Origin: a virus
Direction: 5' to 3' (one strand)
DNA length: 55,443 bases
Virus record (IMG/VR): IMGVR_UViG_3300023202_000273
Location: 1 to 55,443 of that record
Of the stretch, positions 49,685 to 55,443 are shown in pieces. The notes beneath the pieces are model-generated. The model was not told where the DNA came from and ran no database searches. It saw nothing but the letters and a program-made list of their open reading frames with translations. How positions within the stretch are numbered: the stretch's first letter is position 1; each line of letters begins with the position of its first letter. The translations under genes and the position numbers were made by a program.

Positions 49685-51790
49685 TTACTGATTGGTTAAA
49701 AATTCAGGCTGCTGAGTAGTGCCCTCAACGGCCTCTTCTTCTGATAATTCTCCCATGCTGACCTGCTGCGGTGGCCCCTGCGGTGGTCCACCCTGCGGTG
49801 GTCCACCCTGCGTCCCCTGCGGTGGTCCACCCTGCGGTCCACCCTGCGGCCCCTGCTGTGCCCCCTGCTGCATCTGCCCCTCAAGCTGCTTGAGCTGCTG
49901 GCTCAATTTCATATTCATCATCGCCTGATTCATGGCCTCATTGTTGGTCAACAGATCGATCGCCTTCTCAACGGACTCCTTCGACTCCTCAGTGATGGGC
50001 ATGGTCTCTATCAGCCCCTTTAGGACGATGAGCTTGACCAGCCTGTCCTGCGGGTCTTGCGAAAATAACGGCAGCACTTCTTGGTATTTTGACGACAACT
50101 CTGTCCGGATGTCGGTGCCCTTCGGAGACTCGAGCATATTGACCTTCATCTCCGGCAGCTTCGAAATATCATTCAGGATGTACGCGTTTCCGGATGCATC
50201 AGTCTTACGGTCATTGATAGTGAATATATCGCCGTTAACTTTCGAAAACATCCGTGGCATGCCAGCGTACGTAATCTTCGCCTGCAAAGCGTAGGCCTCC
50301 GCCTTCCACTTTTTGTGCCACTTCCAGATCGTACGCTGGTGCTTTTGCCCCAACATTCCAACCTGTATCTTCGACTGGAATAGTCGCCCCGACTCAGTCG
50401 TCGACTCGGACCGGGAATCCATAGCCGCTGGCATTAGAGACAGCATGTCGAACTGGTCGAGGCGGAAATTGTTCTGGTGGAAAAAATCACCCGGAATGCT
50501 CGGCTGCGGTAGTGGTATCATACCACCATGCTGCCCCAGAGCCTCGGTAGCACCCTCATCTGCCCATATCCGGGCTCCCGGGTCATTCCACCGCTGCTCT
50601 ATCTCGCGTTCTTTGTTGACATCACCACCCGCCAGCGCCCTGTCCAGAATGAAACCGCCCTTGGCAATCCGCATCTGAACGTCTTCCTTGATCATCTCAA
50701 CATTGTTAAACTGCCGTTGGATGTCGTACAACTCGTCAACAGTTCCTTTGAATTGCCCGTTTAACGAATTCGCCAGCGGGTACAGGTTGACATTGTTTGT
50801 CTGGATGCGGTCCTTGCCCTTCGCCAACACCAGCTCGTTATCGATTGACGGACAGATCGCCTGCAGCATCTTGATCCGCTTGTTCTGCCGCACAGTCCTG
50901 ATGTCGTGGTTCGGATCCAGCCCCATCATGCGGATGTACTCCGTTTTTGCCTGCCGGTCTTTGTCGGATCCGTTCGGGAAACCGGTCTCCGGGAATACGC
51001 AGTTGTTGACCAAGTCGTATTCCCAGTCGCGTGCTTCGTCCTCCAGATAGTGGTACCATATGACGCGATGCATGTCACCCCATTTTTGATCGCTGTCATG
51101 GTAATGGTGGACCCCCCCATGGTATTCGCCGAGATTTACCCCCTCACGCTCCTCACGGTCACGGATATCCTTGAGGCGCTCGCTCACATTATCCCCGAAC
51201 ATCCGGGCGATCTCAGACGCCGTGTGCATGCTCCACTCGTAATAGTGCCGGATGTCGTTGGGATTATTTGATTTCCAGGATGTGTCGAGGTAAATATGCT
51301 GCGGGTCCACAGCCTCAAACGCTATGTTGCCGAATTCCTTGTTGTATTTGTCCGATATCCGCATCCGCTCATACCCGCCCCATGTGAAAAAATCGCGCAA
51401 GGCAACGGCCTCAGCCGCATCCCAGTCGAGATTTGAACGGTCAGAATAAAACATATCCTGCAGTGCCTCACTGAGACTGTCGAGCCGCCCGGACACAGGT
51501 GTGTACTTCATGTCGAAATCGTTGGACTGAAATGCCGATATCTGGCTCTCAACCTTTTTGCCGGTGTGGTTGAGTGTAGGCGGGCGCCGCCCCTCCTCCC
51601 GCAGCTTCTCAACCGTATACGCTGGCCACTGCCCGAAATTAACGCCCCATGCCATCCGACGGTTGCGTATCAGCCTGTGGTGATCCGGGCGCCAGTAGTC
51701 CTCATGCCTCGTGTACATCTTGTACACATGGCGCACGATCTCGAAATTATCACGATCGATTATTGGGGAGGGCTTACCGGTATAGATCAT
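49685..51790 (-). CDS. Portal protein, P22-like (701 aa)
   Basis: The ATG overlaps the upstream stop (ATGA). The N-terminal region (PIIDRDNFEIVRHVYKMYTR; ADYWRP-type helix start) and the central MRISDKYNKEFGNIAFEAVD to VDPQHIYLDTSWKS segments match podovirus portal proteins, the 12-fold vertex through which DNA enters. A long C-terminal helix (MNQAMMNMKLSQQLKQLEGQ) suits a barrel extension. The last 60 residues are Pro/Gly/Gln-rich with repeating GGPPQG units, an unusual collagen-like tail. Length and layout resemble P22-like portals (about 725). Confidence 0.85.
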   Translation of the reverse strand: MIYTGKPSPIIDRDNFEIVRHVYKMYTRHEDYWRPDHHRLIRNRRMAWGVNFGQWPAYTVEKLREEGRRPPTLNHTGKKVESQISAFQSNDFDMKYTPVSGRLDSLSEALQDMFYSDRSNLDWDAAEAVALRDFFTWGGYERMRISDKYNKEFGNIAFEAVDPQHIYLDTSWKSNNPNDIRHYYEWSMHTASEIARMFGDNVSERLKDIRDREEREGVNLGEYHGGVHHYHDSDQKWGDMHRVIWYHYLEDEARDWEYDLVNNCVFPETGFPNGSDKDRQAKTEYIRMMGLDPNHDIRTVRQNKRIKMLQAICPSIDNELVLAKGKDRIQTNNVNLYPLANSLNGQFKGTVDELYDIQRQFNNVEMIKEDVQMRIAKGGFILDRALAGGDVNKEREIEQRWNDPGARIWADEGATEALGQHGGMIPLPQPSIPGDFFHQNNFRLDQFDMLSLMPAAMDSRSESTTESGRLFQSKIQVGMLGQKHQRTIWKWHKKWKAEAYALQAKITYAGMPRMFSKVNGDIFTINDRKTDASGNAYILNDISKLPEMKVNMLESPKGTDIRTELSSKYQEVLPLFSQDPQDRLVKLIVLKGLIETMPITEESKESVEKAIDLLTNNEAMNQAMMNMKLSQQLKQLEGQMQQGAQQGPQGGPQGGPPQGTQGGPPQGGPPQGPPQQVSMGELSEEEAVEGTTQQPEFLTNQ

Positions 51791-52131
51791 ATGCTCTGAG
51801 AAATCCCTTTGATCATATTGCTGGCCTGCGTCGACAACTGGTCCATGTCAGTAATGAGCTCCTCTGGTGCTTCGGTGTACCCCATGTACGGGTACCCGCG
51901 GTCAATATACCCGCAGACCACCATATTTCCATCGATCATTTTTTTCTTGATCTTGATGCTGATGCATGCCTCGCCCGCCTGCTGCTCCATGGCATGTGCC
52001 CGGCTTTCTGGTGACCGGCGTGGCTTTACTTTTACCCGGCGTGAACGGTCATATGGCATCGTGATGTTGCCCGGGCGGGGCTGTCGTCCAGTGCCGTAGT
52101 CGTGCACCTTGTCCATCTCTGTGTTGGGCAT
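51787..52131 (-). CDS. Hypothetical protein (114 aa) before the portal
   Basis: ATG 52131 follows AGGAGCCAATA and the stop is coupled to the portal start. The sequence starts with a basic N-terminus (RQPRPGNITMPYDRSRRVKV) and ends helical (EELITDMDQLSTQASNMIKG). It may be a packaging or portal accessory. No family was recognised. Confidence 0.6.
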   Translation of the reverse strand: MPNTEMDKVHDYGTGRQPRPGNITMPYDRSRRVKVKPRRSPESRAHAMEQQAGEACISIKIKKKMIDGNMVVCGYIDRGYPYMGYTEAPEELITDMDQLSTQASNMIKGISQSI

Positions 52132-52141
52132 TATTGGCTCC

Positions 52142-52447
52142 TCAATGTGTGGTGTCCACGATTACGACATCCGCGTAATCGGGCTCTGGTGACGGCTCTG
52201 GGCGCTCTGACAATGCTTCCTGGACCAGGCCCTTGCCGTTGTGGTATAATTTGTTCCAACGCCCCAACATAGGCTTACATGCTGGGCATCGCAGAATCAT
52301 GCACTCCTCGGGGTCAACCGACAATAACTCAATCTGGCGGTCGGTAAACTCTCCCAAAATACGGCCACACACCCGCTCGTCTGAGCTGTGCTTGCCATTC
52401 CGGTCGCGTGGGAAAAACCCCCTATTTTGGCAGCGTATTGTTTTCAT
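52142..52447 (-). CDS. Com-like small zinc-binding protein (101 aa)
   Basis: MKTIRCQNRG, VCGRILGEFTDRQIELL and LRCPACKPM together resemble Com of phage Mu, the zinc-finger protein that activates translation of mom mRNA by binding RNA. Here the first cysteine pair appears split by an insertion (CQNRG ... VCGR). The tail is acidic (RPEPSPEPDYADVVIVDTTH). It starts a few bases after a strong terminator and has no normal Shine-Dalgarno site. No Mom-like protein was recognised nearby, so its target here is unknown. Confidence 0.6.
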   Translation of the reverse strand: MKTIRCQNRGFFPRDRNGKHSSDERVCGRILGEFTDRQIELLSVDPEECMILRCPACKPMLGRWNKLYHNGKGLVQEALSERPEPSPEPDYADVVIVDTTH

Positions 52448-52450
52448 AAC

Positions 52451-52482
52451 AAAAAAAGGGAGCCGCCTGTTAAGCAGCTCCC
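52451..52482 (-). terminator. Intrinsic terminator upstream of the Com-like gene
   Basis: On the minus strand GGGAGCTGC pairs with GCGGCTCCC (one wobble) around a 7-base loop, followed by T7. It closes the small-gene group read from the left of the glycan genes. The next ATG lies four bases beyond the T-run, which is unusual. Confidence 0.85.
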
Positions 52483-52509
52483 TTAGTTGGGGTGGCTATA
52501 TTGTGATGC

Positions 52510-52674
52510 CTATGTGACTGTGACTTTCTCGATCTTTCTGATTCTCCCGTCAACATCAAAATGCAGCGTGATGCTACCGGGCTGGCCCTTGGTATTGTGG
52601 CGGGCCTCTATATCATCAACAGCATGCTTGTACTTGTCAATGACATTTACTTTAGTATAGTTAAAATCAGGCAT
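52510..52674 (-). CDS. Small hypothetical protein (54 aa)
   Basis: ATG 52674-52672 lies after AAAGGG and the ORF ends at TAG 52512-52510. The alternating charged and hydrophobic pattern (NVIDKYKHAVDDIEARHNTK; SITLHFDVDGRIRKIEKVTV) predicts a helix followed by a beta hairpin. It lies just before a strong terminator. No family was recognised. Confidence 0.6.
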   Translation of the reverse strand: MPDFNYTKVNVIDKYKHAVDDIEARHNTKGQPGSITLHFDVDGRIRKIEKVTVT

Positions 52675-52689
52675 ATTGTCAACCCTTTA

Positions 52690-52917
52690 TTATAGATCCT
52701 TTTTTTGTCCCTGTTGGTTAAGGCGATATGGCGGATGTTTAATGCGGTTTTTGCGGTAATACTGCTCAATACGGCCTATTTTGCTATTGGGGTCGGTCTG
52801 TTTCGCTGGCTCAATCGGAGCCCGTTTCGGACCATTTGGGAATATCCGGTCCATGTTGTCGGCATATCGCTGGTTGGCATACTGGTATGGACCATTGCCT
52901 CCAGTGTGTAGGCTCAT
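52690..52917 (-). CDS. Small hypothetical protein (75 aa)
   Basis: The ATG overlaps the stop of the LicD-like gene (ATGA). It is polar, proline- and lysine-rich (NGPKRAPIEPAKQTDPNSKI; YRKNRIKHPPYRLNQQGQKK) with no hydrophobic core. It could be a disordered adapter or a virion-linked peptide. No family was recognised. Confidence 0.6.
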   Translation of the reverse strand: MSLHTGGNGPYQYANQRYADNMDRIFPNGPKRAPIEPAKQTDPNSKIGRIEQYYRKNRIKHPPYRLNQQGQKKDL

Positions 52918-53651
52918 GTTTTCCTCCCGTCGAGTGATTTTACGTATTTAAAGTAAGTGTCCTGGTCAAACTCAACTGTGTCAAGGTCTTTTATGGATTT
53001 TACATCTACGCGATATTTGGTGTATGCCCCACCCCGGTGGTAGCATGTGGTCCTGCCCCCCGAGTTAACCGCTCCGGAATGCGGGATATTGTACTTCTGG
53101 CACCTTGAATGCCACAGCGGATAACAGTCATCGAGAAAGCGCCCGGAGCAGAGGGGGATACGAACCTTGTTTACCTGCTTAATGCCCGGCCACTCAACCA
53201 TTCGAAAGTTATGATCATGTGGCTCAAGGTAATCTGCATCGACCCCGTTTAGATAAAACCTCTCGGGCACGCCTGTCCCCTCCATCTCCTGCGCCCGATC
53301 GTGTCCCCAGAAATAGATCCCACGGCACTCCACCATGAACAGGACACAAACATGAAGGTGCTTGCCGTCCCATCGGTTCGGGTTGAACCCGGCATATACC
53401 GGCAGGCCGTCGGTGTCACTCAAGATGCATTTGCTGAGGTGATACCCCTTGCGCTTAAACGCCGCTTCTATGGGTGCAATGTCAGACCCGTAGTAGGTGC
53501 AAACGTCAATATCTCCATCTGGTATGGTGCCTTCGTTGCGGATCAGCCCGTACAGCGCCCCGAATGCCAAAAAATACCGGTCTTTGAAAACATCGTTCAA
53601 TACCCGTATCATCGTGTCGATCGCTGGCCCCGGTGCTATGGCTCTATCCAT
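52914..53651 (-). CDS. LicD/fukutin-like nucleotidyltransferase-fold protein (245 aa)
   Basis: ATG 53651-53649 is preceded by GGGAGGGCAG; the overlap with the upstream gene is 16 bases. FLAFGALYGLIRNEGTIPDG, directly followed by DIDV, is the LicD/fukutin signature, in which the GxLYGxxR strand-turn is followed by the D-x-D metal site. These proteins transfer phosphoryl substituents such as phosphocholine to glycans. Together with the adjacent methyltransferase and glycosyltransferases it suggests synthesis or decoration of a phosphorylated glycan. Confidence 0.8.
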   Translation of the reverse strand: MDRAIAPGPAIDTMIRVLNDVFKDRYFLAFGALYGLIRNEGTIPDGDIDVCTYYGSDIAPIEAAFKRKGYHLSKCILSDTDGLPVYAGFNPNRWDGKHLHVCVLFMVECRGIYFWGHDRAQEMEGTGVPERFYLNGVDADYLEPHDHNFRMVEWPGIKQVNKVRIPLCSGRFLDDCYPLWHSRCQKYNIPHSGAVNSGGRTTCYHRGGAYTKYRVDVKSIKDLDTVEFDQDTYFKYVKSLDGRKT

Positions 53652-54409
53652 CTGCCCTCCCGGATGCAACGTTCCCAAAAGTTTATATCCAACAGATCCA
53701 TTTTGTTTCTTCTCGCGAGCAAACGGCGCCTGCCGTCAGCGAGGTACTGCGGTGACACCTCATCCCATTCGTCTACGATCAGGATCGGCAGATACTTCTC
53801 GAAAAACTCCATCGCCGGCGACCTATGTACTACCGGTATCGTACCGCAATACAGCGCCTCCCATGTCCTGATGCAATCCAAGCCATTGCCCGGTGGCGAT
53901 ATCACAAACTGGTGGCGGCTCATCCGCTTGATGTATTCAGGAAACGATATCCTTGTACCCATCTGGTCAGTGATAAATGGTTTCCCCTTGAGGGCATTGT
54001 AGCACGACATGCGCATGGTCGGGTTGGTCGCGGTCGAAAAATTCATGTAGCACTTGGTGATCTTTGCCACACGGCTATACGCATGCTCAACGATCACTGA
54101 TATATCGCCGCACGTCCCGACCCCTGGAGGCTCTATGCCAATGGGCAGATGTATAACTCCACCAGATCCGTTTTGGGCGAACCACGCCCGGACGTTGGTG
54201 GGCGGGTTGACAAGCACTGAATGATCGGAATTGTGAGTAATCACGGTATGGGTATACGGCGACTGCTCAATGGCCTGTGCCATCTTTTCGTAGTCATGGG
54301 CGTGTGCGTAAACGATGCCATCCCCGGATATCACATCCCCCGCCGAGATATTATAGTCGGCCATCTGAATCAATTTGTGCCCGTGGAAATAATCCCGCTT
54401 TAAATTCAT
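53636..54409 (-). CDS. Exostosin/GT47-like glycosyltransferase (257 aa)
   Basis: The ATG overlaps the methyltransferase stop (ATGA). A C-terminal half motif, HQFVISPPGNGLDCIRTWEA followed by LYCGTIPVV, is the glycosyltransferase-B nucleotide-sugar segment of the exostosin (GT47) family, where SPxGxGxDxxRxWExLxxGxIP is conserved. The N-terminal half has a beta-rich Rossmann-like arrangement. It would act in the cytoplasm on a glycan. Confidence 0.8.
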   Translation of the reverse strand: MNLKRDYFHGHKLIQMADYNISAGDVISGDGIVYAHAHDYEKMAQAIEQSPYTHTVITHNSDHSVLVNPPTNVRAWFAQNGSGGVIHLPIGIEPPGVGTCGDISVIVEHAYSRVAKITKCYMNFSTATNPTMRMSCYNALKGKPFITDQMGTRISFPEYIKRMSRHQFVISPPGNGLDCIRTWEALYCGTIPVVHRSPAMEFFEKYLPILIVDEWDEVSPQYLADGRRRLLARRNKMDLLDINFWERCIREGRWIEP

Positions 54410-54948
54410 ATCCCGGGCTCCGTATGCTCATTGGTATACTCCTTGTGGGCGAGGTTTTGCACCTGCGTGTTGGCAAACGGTATGCTCGGCAGATTCATGC
54501 CCGGGCCAACGATGACAGCGGTCCACGGCTCAAACTCCGTGACATCGTACCATATCCACCCCAGAGGCAGCACAATGCGATCCCATCGATATACAAGCGC
54601 CTCAGTGTCATGGGCGACAATCAACTTCGTGTGATAGAACGCCCTTTTTACCTGTTTCCACCGGCTGCGTCCATCGCCATCCACAAACACCATGTCCCAT
54701 TTGCCATGCAGCGAGTCTATTGCCCGGTCAGGCCCTCCCATATAGGCCATCTCAGCACGCCTGCCGTACTCCTTGGCCATTTTGGTATACCAACGCCGGT
54801 TCTGCATTTCGATGGACTGCACGCGGTCACAGCGGTCAACAAACAGCCGTGTGCTGTAGTCTCCCATGCCGAATTCGAAAACGCTCTGCACGTCGTAGTG
54901 CCCCAGCGCCCAATCGACGACAGGCATGTGGGTCGAGTATGGATTCAT
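54406..54948 (-). CDS. SAM-dependent methyltransferase (180 aa)
   Basis: The opening SVFEFGMGDYSTRLFVDRCD gives the AdoMet-binding glycine-rich loop of class I methyltransferases; QSIEMQNRRWY supplies motif post-I acidic residue E, and WDMVFVDGDGRSRWKQV is motif II. This is the layout of small methyltransferases that methylate sugars or small molecules. Being between two glycosyltransferase genes, sugar O-methylation is likely. The ATG overlaps the upstream stop. Confidence 0.82.
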   Translation of the reverse strand: MNPYSTHMPVVDWALGHYDVQSVFEFGMGDYSTRLFVDRCDRVQSIEMQNRRWYTKMAKEYGRRAEMAYMGGPDRAIDSLHGKWDMVFVDGDGRSRWKQVKRAFYHTKLIVAHDTEALVYRWDRIVLPLGWIWYDVTEFEPWTAVIVGPGMNLPSIPFANTQVQNLAHKEYTNEHTEPGI

Positions 54949-55443
54949 AGGAACGCCGCCAATCTTTTGCTGTGAATATGCATGTTGACCAGCGGGTATT
55001 TGATCTCCCCCTGCTTAACGTACCACGGAGTGACATGTATCTGCCTTTTTTGGATCATGCGGTGTATCTCATGGTGGACGGTGTCGAGAAACCCTGGGTT
55101 TGGATCGCTCGGTGTGCCGCCCAGATACTGTCCGTACGATGCTGGATCAAATACGTATTGCGCCTGACCCGGTAGCGTAGGAAGATATTTTTTGCGGGAC
55201 ATCGTGGACACCACCGTCATCTCACTGGGGTGGCGCATCCGCTCCGCCCGAGCATCTGCCTCCGCTGTAAAGTCACGCATCGAGCCATAATCGCTGATGT
55301 ACATGATGCCGAGCGAGTCGTACGTCTCCGCAACCCCCAGCATCTCATTGTACCGATAGTACGGCAGGTTGCGCTGCGGTTCCCCGTGGTGCCACACCGG
55401 GCTGTGTCCATCAAAAAAACTCATCGGCCTGTTGATGATCGTG
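54945..55443 (-). CDS. DUF6492-like glycosyltransferase, C-terminal part (gene crosses the contig ends)
   Basis: This is the continuation of the gene that starts at 408 on the circle; an ATG at 55424 in this copy is only an internal codon (the MSFFDG of the full-length protein). The part here includes NLPYYRYNEMLGVAETYDSL and a C-terminal HEIHRMIQKRQIHVTPWYVK. Its TGA is coupled to the methyltransferase start (ATGA). See the entry at 1-408 for the full description. Confidence 0.75.
   Translation of the reverse strand, partial: TIINRPMSFFDGHSPVWHHGEPQRNLPYYRYNEMLGVAETYDSLGIMYISDYGSMRDFTAEADARAERMRHPSEMTVVSTMSRKKYLPTLPGQAQYVFDPASYGQYLGGTPSDPNPGFLDTVHHEIHRMIQKRQIHVTPWYVKQGEIKYPLVNMHIHSKRLAAFL
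55317..55443. repeat. Terminal direct repeat, right copy (circular overlap)
   Basis: Identical to bases 1-127. Joining the copies restores one 259-residue glycosyltransferase reading frame, which supports a circular map. Confidence 0.95.

Noticed and set aside
1-55443. Toxin-antitoxin, CRISPR array, tRNA, insertion sequence or integrase
   Set aside because: None was recognised by repeat structure, cloverleaf pattern or characteristic motifs on either strand; absence by eye is not proof.

Overview
The window is the complete or near-complete genome of a tailed double-stranded DNA phage, assembled as a circle. Bases 1-127 are repeated exactly at 55317-55443, so the circle is about 55,316 bp, and one gene runs across the artificial break. 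The head/tail gene order (terminase; P22-like portal, scaffold, coat, small adaptor; no tape measure, sheath or major tail tube) and the very large 'ejection' proteins at the end of the structural operon point to a short-tailed, podovirus-like virion. No integrase, CI-like repressor, tRNA, insertion sequence or CRISPR array was recognised, so I lean towards a lytic phage. The host is a bacterium, probably Gram-negative: Shine-Dalgarno sites are strong, promoters are sigma-70-like with TATATT -10 boxes, the SSB tail ends in DTLPF, and the endolysin is a small single-domain enzyme. The host cannot be named from this sequence.

Layout, in the sense of transcription. From a divergent promoter region near 14.5 kb a leftward operon runs through small membrane proteins and replication genes (replisome organiser-like protein, possible helicase loader, primase-helicase), then NinG, a small HTH protein, SSB, small zinc-ribbon proteins and the two terminase subunits. 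It continues into a GNAT acetyltransferase, glycosyltransferases, an M15 endolysin, an AT-rich patch of small cysteine-rich genes and a small membrane protein. The rightward operon (14.6-19.3 kb) encodes a DUF932 protein, a ribbon-helix-helix-like regulator with a palindromic operator across its promoter, a PD-(D/E)XK exonuclease, NinB, a DPPY DNA methyltransferase-like protein and small proteins.

The rest of the minus strand (read from 55.3 kb down to 19.3 kb) begins with glycan genes (DUF6492-like glycosyltransferase across the break, methyltransferase, exostosin-like glycosyltransferase, LicD-like transferase). It then carries a Com-like zinc protein, portal, scaffold, coat (followed by a terminator), adaptor and tail proteins, a glycosyltransferase embedded in the tail module, a XhlA-like membrane protein, repetitive fibre/spike proteins and finally internal virion proteins. 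The last gene encodes a 3,486-residue polyvalent protein.

The most unusual feature is that giant protein. It contains a zincin metallopeptidase motif (HEFTH), a complete GGDEF diguanylate cyclase domain (GGEEF, without the RxxD inhibitory site), a methyltransferase-like Rossmann motif and phage polyvalent-protein domains including an LPD38-like C-terminal region. If it is ejected with the DNA, as its position suggests, the phage could inject a c-di-GMP synthase at infection. Second is the scattered set of glycan enzymes (six glycosyltransferase-like genes including one in the tail operon, a LicD-like protein, a methyltransferase and an acetyltransferase), which could build or modify a surface or virion glycan. 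Third is a repeated promoter geometry (TATATT, six bases, ATG) that predicts leaderless early transcripts.
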